Shown: positions 24,105 to 36,755 of the stretch, in pieces
Layout of the letters: each line of letters begins with the position of its first letter
Numbering within the stretch: the stretch's first letter is position 1
Origin: Hypomesus transpacificus
Lineage: Eukaryota; Chordata; Actinopteri; Osmeriformes; Osmeridae
Direction of reading: 5' to 3'
DNA length: 64,000 nt
Assembly: GCF_021917145.1 (NCBI RefSeq)
Contig: NW_025814038.1
Span: 509,045 to 573,044 of the forward strand
Made by a program: the position numbers and the translations under genes
The notes under the pieces: generated by a model
What the model saw: only the letters and a program-made list of their open reading frames with translations
What the model was told of the DNA's origin: nothing
Databases searched by the model: none

Positions 24105-27100
24105 TCACGGTGACCCGCCGTCGTCTGTGGAGGCCTCGGAACCTTCATCCAGGTGCACTTGCCTCACGGCCAGGATGCGTGTGAGCATGCTGTCCAGGGT
24201 AGCGCCATCCAGTGGCTGGGAGGAGAACCAGCGGGGGCTGTCAGGGTGGCAGGAGACCAGGGGCTGCAGGTAGAACAGGTCGTCTCTGTTCTTCACCGAC
24301 TCCGAGCTGAAGAACAGGACAGGGGAAAGGAGAGGTAAGACAGCAGAGTGAATCTCAAATGAATTCAGGACTCCTAAATCCGCGACCAATGATTGGTGTT
24401 TAATAACTCGGCTGGGAGACAGCAGAGCGGCCATTCACGAGACACAAACAATGACTTTGAAGAATTGAACAGTGCAATCCAATATAACAACAACAACTAA
24501 CATTTAGAAAAAGTCAACTGTCCTCGCTCTGGATAAGAGCGTCTGCTAACTGACTAAACGTCCCGAGAGGCTATTTGACGGCACAGAACACAGACAGTTG
24601 ACACACATTGAGAGTGCATCGAACAAACATCGACAACTAACGCCCAGTTGAAGGCCTCACCATTTGGAGAGGTAGAACTCATAGAGCTGTACAGGGCAGT
24701 GGAGCGGGTTCTCCCTGTTCTCAGGCATCTCCATGTCTCCCTCCTCTTCCTCCATCTTCCTCTTTCCCGGCGAGACAGGCAACAACTCTGTGTGTAAACA
24801 AACGGCGCAGAACATTTTGAAAAATGCACGTTACGTCGCGTACCACACCACTGCTCTTCATTGTGGTGGAACGGGCGAGGGGTTTCCAACCTGAGGTTCC
24901 CTGGTCTCTGTGCGGGGGTCTGAACCTGAGGTAGTCAGTCTTGCCGGGTGAGCGGGTGCAGTGTGTGAAGTTGGCGAAGGACAGCCGCCTGTGTTGGCCG
25001 GCGTCGGTGAAGCGGAAGGTCTTGGTGCTGAAGAACAGCAGAGTGTTGAGCAGCACGATGGGAGAGTAGGTGCCCAGCTGCTTACACTCCCACAGGTAAT
25101 CCTCCTCCACTCGCGAGCAGAGGTAGCCTGAGAGAGAGAGAGAGACAGAGAGAGAGGAGACAGACAGACAGACAGACAGACAGACACAGAGAGCCAGAGA
25201 GAGAGAGACACAGAAAGAGAGAGACAGAGAGAAAAAGATGGAGATAAAAGAAAGTATACAAGGGCACACAACAGATTTGAGAACAAGCCCAGACAGAGCA
25301 TCATCACCAGACATGGCAGCGTCTGGTCAAAATCAACAACAGCAACGGCAGTCGGTGTTCCCTGGGACGTTTCCTGCCGTAGCGCCAAACAGGATATGAC
25401 ATAGACGAGCCGTACCGCTGGGGGAGAGGGTCGGTCTCCAGCGCTCCAGGATCCTGGTGATCTCCACGGTGAAGCGGCTGTACAACTCGTCCGTAAAGAT
25501 GTTCTCGATCCGCCCGTTCTCAAATAAATACTACAGTAGTGGTGGGGGGGTGGGGGGGAGACACAGAGAAATGTAAACCAGAGGTGGTCCTTAGTGTGGC
25601 GCTGTGGTGGTGGCGTGGCACGGAGCTAGGGCCTACCAGCTGGATGCCCAGGCAGAGGTAGAAGATGCTGTCGGGCGTGTAAGGCCCTCCGTTGGGTCGA
25701 CGGACCTCGGTGATGAAGTGGCAAAGACCGTCGCTGAGCTCAGCGGAGTTGCACTGTAAAAAGTCCTCCTTCAGAACCACCGGCCCGTCTGCCCCCCCCA
25801 AGCGAGAAACGAGAGACATGCGTTACAAAAATGTATTTATGTCTGAACCGGACTTTGACCCATGTCAGGAGGTTTCTGGCCTCCTCACCTGATTTACTGG
25901 ATTCAGAGTCTGGCTGCTGTTTCCTCTGTTGCACCCAGGTCTTCCAGGCTTGGACCCCATAGACATAGTGCAGTTTTGTTGTCCGGGAGGACGAAACAGT
26001 GAGGCTGACCTCCCCAGAGCAAGCTCTCTTCCGGCTCTGCGGACCACACACAAATAGAATACACGATTTCTCTCTAAAACCCACTTTGAACTATGTTCAA
26101 CTGAATGTTTTTTTTTTTGGGGGGGGGCCTGTGCCACGTGACATACCCGTTTGCCAGGAGAGAAACCTTCTCTGGGTCGTTTACATCCAGCCAGCTTCCT
26201 GACGACAGCTCTCTCAGAAGAGTCACACCGCTCTGCAACCAGAGTCCAGCTCCCACAGTTGGTACAATGGACAACAATACATGCTGGCATTACCAGTGTC
26301 CTACTTAACTGCTGTTTGGGAGAGGCACATGACTAGTCAGCTTATAAAACTGTTGCTTACGAGAGAAATATTACAGTACAAGCCAAGCAAGCACTGGAGT
26401 TAACGGCACCTCCATCTCACCAGTGGGGATGTCAGCCTCCAAGTCCATGGCCCCCGGCTCAGATGTGCTGGGGGGGTCCACAGCCACTGGACCCCCCCCT
26501 CGCTGGCTGCTGGACGCAGGGTTGGATTCCTCTGCCCAGCTAAGAGGGGTGGAGATCGCCTCAGACTCCAAATCTCCACTGTAAGTACTTCCCTGGTCTG
26601 AAACGACAAACAGAATACACACACTATGTACACATACACCTATTTACACACTATGTATATATGTAAACCCAGAGGAGGAAATGGTCCTGACTGACCATTC
26701 GAACCTAAGTGGGTGAAACTAGTTTTCCTTACCTCCATGGGAGACAGGTTTGCCCTTCTCAACTTCCTCAACCTCCTCAGCGATGCCCTGTGATTGGACG
26801 AGTGGGTCATGTGTGTCCTTGGACTGTGAGCCACTCGGGGCAGACGGTAACACCACAGGCAAAGGGACCTGGCAGACAAAAACATACACCTCACTAACGT
26901 GTCCAGCGTCACCAGATGGCATCAGTGACATTGTGAAGCATCACACCGGCACAACATACAGGAATGGGCATCGGCATGGGAACAGGCGTGTACTGGGAGT
27001 ACATGTTCATCGGCACGGGTATGAAGACTGGCACAGGGACGGGAAGTATCACCACTTTCACCTTCTCCTCGTTTATAGTGGTGGTGAAACTACACCCAGA

Positions 27101-28230
27101 GATGCCTGTGGACATAGAGAACTAAAGTTAGGACTAAACCTGAACATAAACTACCAAGACGTCCTCCTGACTAGCGGGAGACTGCAAGACAGCCTGCTGG
27201 CATGTCCACGCCCAGGATGCTGAATTAACACTGGATATATGATGAGTTAACGGTGTACAGTATAACGTGTGGCCAGTGGGAGTGGCGTGTGTTCTTGTAC
27301 CTGCTGGTGTGTGTGTGGTCTGGGTTGGGAGGTTGCACAGTGTCTCCTGGCTGTGTGTGAAAGGTCGACACATGATGGCCTTGTTCTTCATGTTCCGCCG
27401 ATGAGCCAAGGGAAGCCGCATCGCATCTGTCTGAGTGCTTGCCTGCGCACACACATACACACACACACACACGTTTACAAACCTAGAAGCAGTTTAAAGA
27501 ATAGCTTTATAAAGAAAGGCGATCAGTCAATTTCCTGACGACAAGCCCTCAAAGTGAATCGGACCCAAATCCCGTGCCCCGGGGAAGCTTTGCTCAGTCA
27601 CCTGTACTCACACCTGTACAGACACCTGTACTCACATCATCAAGACTCTTCCCGTGAGAGTTAGAAGTGGGAAGTGCACCTGCAAGCAAATACACGTTTT
27701 TAATAACATGTCCGTGTGGTCGCATCATCAAATAAGCCACTCTAACTTAATTTATTCTATGGAAAATTTAAAAATATGACCCTTAAATCACGAGAACATG
27801 GATATAAACACATATTTATACGATATAAATACAGGTATTGGGGGTATTTGGATTCAGAAATCCGGCAACAATGGAGCAGTGAAGCCCAAAAAGGTTTGAG
27901 ACCCAGCGGTTTGGCTAGCTACCTGTGAGGGGAGTATCTGCAGAGTGGGGCAGGCCAGTAGGGGTGTTGCCCGCTGGCACCACATCAGCAATGCCCAGAG
28001 CCATCTTGGAACTGGGGAAGAGGTTTTGCACAGTGGCCGAACTACCTAAAAGGAGCAGGGAGAGTTTCACAGTCACAGATCAAACAAAAAGGTAGAGAGA
28101 CAGGAAAAAAAATTAAAGGCATACAAGCTAATTAAGTTTTGCTGGATCCAGTGATACCTTACATTTGCATTTCAGTCAATCAGCAGACGCTCTTACAGTA
28201 CGTACAGACTTACAGTACGTACAGGGGACA

Positions 28231-28275
<45 letters not shown>

Positions 28276-31200
28276 AGGCAAGTAAGGTGAAGGGCCTTGC
28301 CCAAGGACACAACGTCATTTTTAGCACGGCCGGGAATCGAACCAGCAACCTCTTAATTAACAGCCCAATTCCCTAACCGCTCAGCCACCTGACCCATCTG
28401 ACCTTGCGATGCTACTCTGGCAGGGATCTGCGGGATATGCCGGTGGCAGTACTGCAGAGTGCAGGCCAAGTCACAAAAGTGTCGGATGTAGCCGGCACAT
28501 CGCAGCTGCTCCTCCATCTTCCCCTGGTGTCTGCAATTGTCACATTTGGCCATCTGAGAACAGAACCAGGGAACAACGTCGTCACGGGAACGTTAACACA
28601 GTTACATTTAGTCATTTAGCAGACGCTTACAGTAAGTACAGGGACATTCCCTCTGAGGTAAGTAGGTTGAAGTGCCTTGCCCAAGGACACAACGTCAATT
28701 AGCACGGCTGGGGAATCGAACCGGCAACCTTCTGAGTATATAGCCTGATTCCCTAACCGCGCCGCCATCTGACTCCCGGCTCAGTCACAGTTAAGTCACA
28801 CGTGCATCTACGTGTGTGGGTGTAGCATGCGTGCATGCGACTGACCTCGTAGAAGAGCACGGTGAACATGGACATGCACTCAGGCTTGCAGAACTCCTCC
28901 ATCCGGCCTCCAAAGTGGCTGTGGATCATCTTCTGGTTCACCATGTTCTGACAGATCCCCGAGCAGAAGGCGCAGGAGCGCCAGGGGCTGTCCTTGTTCT
29001 TCTTGGTCAGGTCGTGTTTGAAGAGCAGCTTACAGCCTGAGACACACATACACAGACAACAGGGTTGTAGGCTAATCTCCTAGAAACAGACCGTAAGTAC
29101 TTTTTTGGTTTCGTTGAAGTGGAGGAATTGATTCAAACACACCCTACAACGTCTTCCATCTACTGGTCTATCGTGGACTAGACTAGCTCAACCATTGAGG
29201 ATGGCTTTTCTCACTGGACTCACTCTCGCTGCAGAAGGGTCTGGCCATGTGGTTGAACATGATGATGTCTTTGACCACCTTGTCCTGCAGGCAGTATTCA
29301 CACCTCATGATGATGTTCCTTTGGGTCTTGAACCGATCACAGCACTGCTTCCCACAGAACTGGTACACCCGATTCTGTCACGATAAGACAATCGCACCAA
29401 ATTCACACCACGTTAGTTGACATTTACATTCAGTCATTTAGCAGACGCTCTTATCCAAAGCAACTTACAGAAAGTACAGGGACATTCTTCCCGAGGCAAG
29501 TAGGGTGAAGTGCCTTGCCCAAGGACACAATGTCATTTGGCACAGCCGGAAATTGATCCGGCAACCTTCTGATTCCTAGCCCGATTCCCTAATCGCTCAG
29601 CCACCTGACTCCTAAATAGAAGGTTGATGGTTCAATTCCCGGCCATGCAATGAGAATGTGTCCTTGGGCAAGGCACTTCACCTAAATGTTAATGGCCCAA
29701 CTCCCTAACCGCTCAGCCATCTGACCCCCTCAGTGTGTAGTTCTCAGTGTGTTTGAAAATCAAAGCTCTTATCCATTTCAAGGCCGACAACCGAGGTTAA
29801 AGTCAGGCCGCAGGTCATCGGAGATCATCCGTACCTTGTGCAGGAAGAGCTCAGGCTTGGAGGAGAACTCCTCAAAGCAGTAGTTGCAGGTGAGTCGGAT
29901 GGGCCCGGTGAAGCGTGAGGCAGAGAGGGGGGTGAGGCCCTGCTGTGGCTGCTCGTACGGTCTGGACGAGCCTGGGGTGGACGCACAGGGCGCTGCGGAG
30001 GTCTGGCTGGGAGCGTCGGGGTGACCAGGAGCAGCTGGCCAGGAGGAGGAGAGCGGAGAGAGGCCACAGGGGGAGGAGCCTGTCCCTGGCAGGTCAGGCT
30101 GAGGAGGAGCCAGGGGATTGGTGGACGTGCCGTTCATCTGAGCGGTTAGCGGAGCTCTGCTCTGCTCAGGGAACGAGGACACGCACTCAGTGACATGACA
30201 CAGCTGATCACAGTCATAGTCTAGCAATCAGGAAAGCCTTGTGGCGGGCGCAGTGAGAAGGGGCTGTTACCCTGAAGGTGGTGACACAGTCGTGGGAACA
30301 GAAGTTCCGGATGCTTCCGTCCACCATGGCGAGGTGGTACTGAGGGACAGCGTTCACTTTGCAGTGGGTGCAGGGGAACGGGGTTCCTGAGGGCAGGGAA
30401 AGACCGTCACGTGTCTGTTTCGACATCACCAAATACAACAGTCGTCACACAGAAGCACAGAGTTCTCATCCGTTTAAAAAGACAAACGTCCGTCAGTTTA
30501 ATTAAACATGAATGCAATACCACAAGGCAGAAATTTAAAATCGCCATTTTGCTCCCCATATCCTATCCGTAACCCTTGGCTGAGGAACTGTGCATACCAG
30601 AGAGAATGTGTTGTGGAGGCCGGCTGTAGCTGACACAGGTGGAGCTGCAGTACAGTTTAACCTTGCCCAAGGGGTCGTTGCTCACCAACATGGTGGACAC
30701 CATCGCCTCGTTACCACAGTGACTACACTTCATCAGCTTGGAGCAGGTCTACAGGGGAAGTCAGAGAAGGGGTGATCAGGGTTAGAGAGCTAGCATCTAC
30801 AACCATTCAGAAATCTGTCTTCTGGACCGCTGGAGACGCATCACTACCTGTTTATAGGTGCTGATGCAGGTGGGACTGCAGAACCTCAGGTTGACGTCTC
30901 CTATGATCAGGTTCTGACATCCACTTCCTTTACTGCTGCAGTACATGCCACAGCTCTCACAGCAGTTCATGGCCAGGTTGCGGTTGCGGCGCCACGTGAA
31001 GAAACAGTAGTCGCTGCACAGTTTATGGACCTCACTGTGATAGATTACCTCATGCTGAACCTGAATGAGGAAGAGGGGGGTGAGGGCAGGTTTGTGTTGC
31101 GATGGGAGAGCGTCTGTGTGTTGGTGAGGGTGTTTAGAAGAAGTCGCTGCAGACTTTCAACCTTTACCTTGTTGGATTTATTGCAAACGCTGCAGAAAGG

Positions 31201-33726
31201 AAGTTCGGGGGCAGGGGGGTCAGTCTTCTTTTTGCGATTGAACGCAGACATGCAGAAACGACTGCAGAAGTCCTTAAGGTTGTTGTCCACCAAAACTCTG
31301 ACCACATTCCCAGTAGTCTCAATTTCCCTGCAAGGTTCAAGGGAAAAGGAAAACACAGTTTAATTCACCCCATCTAAAGAAACTTCAGAGCACTTGCTGG
31401 GAAGACGCACAAAACAACACAATAACAGATGAGGTACTTGAGGCACTGGTGGCAGGGCCGGGCCAGGACGGTGGGAGGCAGGAAGCCAGTGAGGCAGACG
31501 GTGGAGCAGAACAGCTGGGTGGAGCCCTTCTTCTGGAAGGCCGTCTGTCCCTTTAACAGCACCTTGGAGCAACCGCAGCACCTGATGTTAGCAGAGTTAC
31601 CGCCTCTGCCAGGGAGGGGCGGAGCCAGGGGAGGAGCCAGGGGAGGCTGGACCAATGGGGCTGGAGCCAAGCTCCTCCCAGGAACAAATATGGAGGGAGT
31701 GTGGGTGGTGGGACCTGCAACTGGAGGTAAAAACAAAGTAGGATGCTCAAAAGTAGCAGAAGGTAGCATCTAAGCCCACCCCTTTATTAGATAACCAGGT
31801 GAACAGAACATGCAGTGCTCAGACTGTGTGTGAGCACTGGTCTTCAGTCTCACCACTGGGGGCGCTGTACGAGGGCCCTCCTCCCACTGAGTACACAGAG
31901 CTGATCTTCAACTCATCCTGCAACACAAACAACACGCTCAGTAAAGTCTCTGACGCTCCCGGTCTAGTTTAGACCATCGAAGGCCTGAATGAGAGCCTGA
32001 CCTCCTGGTTCTCCAGCTCCTCTTTGACCTGTCTGCTGGAGGACTGAGGCAGCAGGGCTGCGTCGTAGTCCTCGTCTATCGGTTCATCCTTAATCTTGAT
32101 CAGTGGCGAAGTGGGGGCCTCGATTGCTATGGCACCACAGTCTGACCTCTGTAGTGACTAGGCAGAAGACAGTGATGTTGGTGACAGGCTTTTGGAAAAA
32201 CACTGAAATTATAATGCTATATTAGATACACATGCGTCGTTAATTGCTGAATTGTTCGTTCTAGTGAATACTTGAGATACAGGTGACACTCACCTCCACT
32301 TGGTGACACGGTGGATCTCCTCCTGGATAGTTCACAACAGCTCCATCTTGTGAGACACACAGAAAAGGAGAAATAAGATCCCTTGACCTAAACTCACAGC
32401 GTAGTTAGAGCGTGACAGACAAGACTCCTGGAATCAGTCTTACCGAGGCTGTCAGGGGAGGGAGTGGGACTGGAGAAGGCCGACACTCTCCTGTCCCCCA
32501 GCGTAGCTCTTCCCTCTGGGGTTTTCTCACTGGTCAGGGGGCCCCCCTGAACATCTCTCTGTCTGTCAGACGATTCATCGGTTAACCGGGCGCCAATCCT
32601 ATCCGTGTCTAGATCTGCCAGAGTGTCCATGGGCAGCGAAAACTGCCAGTCATCCTCCTCGTCGTCCACCCCAAAGACGGGAAGTCCGTCCAGCTCCTCC
32701 TCCAGGCTGCCCCCTCGATGCCCGGCCGCAAAGAACGGATCGCGGAGAGAGGCGTTGGTCTCTTCAGCCGCCTCGTCCGTCTCCTCTCTGACCTTCGCTG
32801 GACCTGCCTCGCGGTCGGCGCCGCCCGAGGAGGACGCCAAGAGGCCGGCGTCGTATCTGCCCAGCTTCATCACCTCATCGAAGGTCCTCATGATCTGGTG
32901 CTCATGCTGTAGGGAGACAATCCGACTGATGAATTATATCTCAAAATATGATATAGATAACTATGTTACTTTGTTGGGCTGATGGATATTATGAAAGATA
33001 TTTCCAACCATAATGCTGATTTAATGATAGTATGTTTTCTGAAAGTATTGTGTGTATGATTCACTTAGTACAAATGCATTATACTGTAATGACCACGACA
33101 TAGGAAGGACTCAGTGAGACTATGTCCGAACTCAACACACGCTTTATTTATTAGACTGGGCTGTTGTTCTGGCCACAGCCCACACCGCTAACTCCATACA
33201 GTGCAACACTCCACAATAATGCAACAGACAACTCGTCTTTTCAAGTCCCGTAACAAAATTGAGAGAGAGAAATTAAGACAGTAGCTCTAATTTCCCAACC
33301 TTCGCGGGATTATCCATCATCACCCCCAACCCTACTGTCTGCCCTGAAGTAACGAGTGCCTACAAACAATGAGAAACTATAATACAGGCTTGTTACAATA
33401 CGCTATAAGCACAAATGTGTTACCCTTGCGATTCTAGTAGGCCTATGCATTTTAAATACCAATTACCATAAATACCGGGTATAACAAACTTGAGATTTCA
33501 TGTTTTTGTAGATTGTAAAACAGCCTCTGCATGCTAGTTGACTGGATTATCGAGTCCAGATGTACAAGTACAGTGAGTCGAAACCCCAATGCACAACTAG
33601 CCAGGTAGCATGGCAAGCAATCAACATGACGGACCCCACCAACTGATTTTAATTGATAGTTAATTTAAATAATAATAATGTAGAAATGTTCACCAGAGAT
33701 CTTCCCGACTCCTCTGGTTCCGCCAT
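24105..33726 (-). CDS. zmym4: Zinc finger MYM-type protein 4, complete
   Basis: Nuclear MYM-type zinc-finger protein. I traced 27 coding exons (-): 33694-33726, 32444-32906, 32294-32346, 32002-32157, 31854-31917, 31438-31720, 31168-31327, 30848-31060, 30598-30748, 30271-30386, 29835-30161, 29224-29374, 28846-29036, 28403-28553, 27923-28045, 27636-27679, 27301-27442, 26960-27105, 26733-26868, 26421-26597, 26147-26232, 25889-26036, 25637-25788, 25416-25530, 24891-25127, 24661-24787, 24105-24306. All junctions are GT/AG, phases agree, and the sum is 1,448 residues (human 1,548). The start [11 protein letters not shown] resembles human MAERE-ESG. Family landmarks in order are a SUMO-type IKDEPIDED motif, nine or so MYM cysteine clusters (exons 6-14), ASTQTDA, the [12 protein letters not shown] tract, [25 protein letters not shown], and the DUF3504-type end ([42 protein letters not shown]). 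That order is specific to ZMYM4. Confidence 0.95.
24521..24558 (+). mobile_element. SINE tail fragment
   Basis: Only the 3' end of the main family, CTCTGGATAAGAGCGTCTGC then TAACTGACTAAAC, in a zmym4 intron. Confidence 0.75.
25128..25245. repeat. GA/CAGA microsatellite in zmym4 intron 24
   Basis: GAGA runs plus an (ACAG)n block. They form the polypyrimidine tract of the exon 25 acceptor on the minus strand. Confidence 0.9.
28163..28394 (-). mobile_element. tRNA-derived SINE (main family) with internal poly-C, abutting a zmym4 splice donor
   Basis: Tail, body and tRNA-like head in minus orientation. A run of about 43 C (28232-28274) interrupts the body. The head ends about eight bases from the exon 14 donor of zmym4 (exon end 28403). 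Confidence 0.9.
28603..28775 (-). mobile_element. tRNA-derived SINE (main family)
   Basis: Full-length minus copy in the intron between zmym4 exons 13 and 14. Confidence 0.9.
29421..29612 (-). mobile_element. tRNA-derived SINE (main family)
   Basis: Full-length minus copy between zmym4 exons 11 and 12, starting CATTTACATTCAGTCATTTA and ending GCTCAGCCACCTGACTCC. Confidence 0.9.
29618..29728. mobile_element. Composite SINE: plus-sense body fused to minus-sense head
   Basis: The left half is plus-sense (GGTTCAATTCCCGGCCATGC to CTTGGGCAAGGCACTTCACC). The right half is minus-sense (GGCCCAACTCCCTAACCGCT to CAGCCATCTGACCCC). It looks like two inverted fragments joined, immediately next to the full copy at 29421-29612. 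Confidence 0.7.
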
Positions 33727-33759
33727 TTTTGTAGCAAGCTTGTTGGAGTTCCGGTGCAC

Positions 33760-33985
33760 CGAAAACTGTGACCAGAGCCTGTTTAAACATTCTCTGCTGT
33801 GACCTATCAGAAACTGTGACCACAGAGGGCGCTGCTGCACATGGTCTGCCCGTGCGTGGTAGACAGTGGAGGACAAAGAAGAGCGTCTGCGCAAACGGCG
33901 TAAACATTTATACATTACATCGGAGCCCGTCTATCTTATTAGACATTCTCTGATTACATCCACGGGTGCAAGCTGAATGATTATT
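33760..33985 (-). repeat. zmym4 promoter/5' segment with an inverted copy at 35825-36022
   Basis: Both contain, in opposite orientation, ACATTTATACATTACATCGG, GTCTATCTTATTAGACATTC and GTGGTCACAGTTTCTGAT. The copy lacks about 38 bases between two GTCACAG boxes and stops matching at CACCGGA, just before where the zmym4 start codon would be. Confidence 0.8.
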
Positions 33986-34384
33986 CGCGGTTTGTTGTTT
34001 CTTAGTTGTGATTATGTCATAGATTAACATTGGAAATGTAGTAAATGTTACTTTAATGATACAATAAAGCTCAAGTGATCAAAAAAACATTTACCTTAAT
34101 AGCCTTGTAATCAGTGGCAACCTTTATTTCAGCTCTGTTCTGCTGGCAAACAGTGCATTCTGATACCTATATAGACAAAGGCCTTTATTTATGGTGAGCT
34201 TTAAACAGGCTGATAGCTTGTGCTGTAACTATTAATGACTGGATGACCTTCTAATTAGGTAGCCTAATTAAAGTTAACATCTAATGAGAAACTTTTCACA
34301 TTCGAAATAGATAACGTTCCTTTTCTAAATTTCTGGTGCGCAATAGTCGACGCTTTTAAAAGTAAAGTTGCAAATTGAAATATG

Positions 34385-34520
34385 GAAAAACCAACGTACC
34401 CATTTTTCGATGTCAGATGTCATGGAAGGCCAATAACACCTAAGAGAAATGGCATCCCTTGTTTTAATTTGGCCGCAGTGTTCACCTATTTCACTGGTGT
34501 GAAATTCTCTAAATATGGAG
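34385..34520 (-). mobile_element. Ty3/Gypsy-type integrase remnant (zinc-binding region only)
   Basis: A short open segment carries FREFHTSEIGEHCGQIKTRD followed by YWPSMTSDIEKWV, the pattern of the N-terminal zinc-binding part of Gypsy-class integrases and of GIN-type genes derived from them. No LTRs, protease, reverse transcriptase or RNase H are seen nearby. It is an isolated, broken and probably old fragment, or possibly a lone exon of a domesticated integrase gene. Confidence 0.5.
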
Positions 34521-35359
34521 CGTGCGTCGGCTGCACCACACAGAACTTTGGCTTTGACTTCTTTGACAGAACCCTTGTGTCTCATGTAATGTAATTGATC
34601 ATCTAGAAATGAGAATAACAGTTATTGAGTGGGGATGCTATATTTCAAAAAGGAAATGTTTTGTAATAATAACGCATTTTGTAAAATACCTTACTGTAGC
34701 CTACCTTCGACGCAGTAGTTTGCAGCCCTTCTTCGAATGGTGAAGCGCTGGTGTTTGTCAGAATGTTCTGGATATTGTCCTTCAACAAGATAATCCAGCA
34801 ACTCTTTGAATATTTGTGCATCCATAGGGCAGCCTGTAGGCTACTGTCCAGAAAAACAACTATAGCGGCGAAAAAATGAACGGGACCTGGAGGCTAATTG
34901 CTTCGACACTGGCGCAATGTTTCACCTATTAATTGACAGATGAAAAAGGGTATAATGAATTGCAGAAACTCAATCACACTCAAAACCGATGCAACCCGCA
35001 AGTCTAGTTACGGCGCGCTGTATCCGTTTCTCCATACATTGGATGCAATTCAAACCGAAGCAAACCGCAGTAAAGCGCTGTTACTGCGCTCTGAATCCGT
35101 TTGCCCCTACATTGGATGCACTTACATGCGGCAGGGCTGCCAACTCTCACGCATTGGCCGTGAGACACATGTATTTCAACCAGTTTACGCGCTTTGTGGT
35201 GACCTCTGTGGTACTGGCTATGTGATGGCCCAAATAAGAAAACGTGTCCAGATTAGTGTGAAGGGATGACGTAACTACGCCAAACAATATTTTGAAGTTT
35301 AACTCCTTCATGAAGCAATTACGGTGGTGTCACATATTCTGACGGCTGTCAGATATGGT

Positions 35360-35470
35360 CAGGGGCGCCGCCAATAATTTTGGGCCCTATGAAAATAAAA
35401 AAAATTCGGGGCCCGTCAGCCAGGGGCCCTTAGAATCGTCCTAACTTTTCCCCCCTATACGGCACCCCTG
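35360..35470. mobile_element. hAT-type MITE, 111 bp
   Basis: Begins CAGGGGCGCCGCCAATAATT and ends CGGCACCCCTG. The flanking octamers GATATGGT and GAAATGGT match at seven of eight positions. A related sequence starts at 51074. Confidence 0.6.
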
Positions 35471-35824
35471 GAAATGGTGACCTCTGTGGTACTGGCTCTG
35501 TGAGGACCCCAAATAAGAAAACATGTGTCCAGATAAGTGTGAAGGGGTGACCACTGCAGTTCCAGTGGGGTCACATATTCTGACAATTTACACAATGTGC
35601 TGGTCCATTAAATATTTAGTTTTTTCTTTACAGTAGAATATGATTATTTAAATGTAGGTTTAGTGTAATGTTTTAGGTAGGTTATTACAAACTCTGCATG
35701 CAGTCACAGAGAAATACACGTTTAGAAACATTTAAGATAAACATATATTACTATGCATGATGTGGTTAATATGGTCTCCAGCGGTTTACTCTTTCTCAAA
35801 AGGAAGTAATAACAAACTGAGATT

Positions 35825-36022
35825 TATCATACAGCTTTCACCTGTGGATGTAATCAGAGAATGTCTAATAAGATAGACTGGCTCCGATGTAATGTATAAA
35901 TGTTTACATCGTTTGCGTAGACGCTCTTCTTTGCCCTCCATTGTCTACCACGCACGGGCAGACGATGTGCAGCAGCACCCTCTGTGGTCACAGTTTCTGA
36001 TGGGTCACAGCTTTCGGTGCAA
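35825..36022 (+). repeat. Inverted copy of the zmym4 promoter segment
   Basis: Matches 33760-33985 on the opposite strand. Its orientation would serve transcription to the right, toward the zmym4-derived gene, but its match ends before any start codon. The matching first exon lies 5 kb further on, at 41009. Confidence 0.75.
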
Positions 36023-36755
36023 CACCGGACGATAGGAATTTGCAAGAGATGCTCGACAATCAAAACAAAGAGGAAACTGTTGGGTGCAAAAATACCATGT
36101 AGGCGAAGGTGCTGTAAAGCAGAACTGAAAATGAGTTTTAAGTTATCACATCACAGAAGAATGTGTTAATTACCCATCCGAATTCGAATGAAAACAAACA
36201 CCGACAAGTATGTTAAATTAGGCTTATCCTTCGAAATCGTGAGAAAATCATCAGTCTTCTCCTCTTGATAGAGGGGGGGGGGGGGGTCACTGGAAGGAGC
36301 TGAAGCTCCGCCCCCTCGATGGAAGGCGCCGCCTCTCTCAAGCATTGACATTTATACATGCATAGATATATATAAACACGAAACATTTAGTGTTTGTATA
36401 TATCTATGTATACATGTCTCTCAAGTACCTATGACCCGGATGATGGACGCTACGGCAAGCCGGACACTGAGCGTTTAGAGCAATGAAATAGGACTCGTTG
36501 GTTCAATGAGTGAAACATACAGATGCATATAAATGAACTTTGTTCCCCTGAGCTGTTACACAGGTGTAAAAATGGACACCAGAGACAGCAGACAGAGAGT
36601 TCTCCAACTACTTTAGCACATTAGCTAGACTACCATTTCACCAAAATACCATCACTCTACACCGAGTTATATCAAGTTAGCAGTTTGCACTAACACAGCA
36701 GAGATACCTCTGGAAAAGTTATCTAGTATAATTATAACAAGCACACAGAACTTAC

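Larger units (their letters stand above)
33727..36755. other. Gene-poor spacer upstream of zmym4
   Basis: It holds the zmym4 promoter side, an inverted copy of that promoter segment (35825-36022), a retroelement integrase remnant (34385-34520), a small hAT-type MITE (35360-35470), a direct repeat (35197-35270 and 35476-35553) and a G tract (36272-36286). No other exons recognised. Confidence 0.55.

Noticed and set aside
30590-30775. Open frame identical to one on the opposite strand at 44601-44786
   Set aside because: Antisense shadow of the identical zmym4 exon 9 in the two inverted arms.
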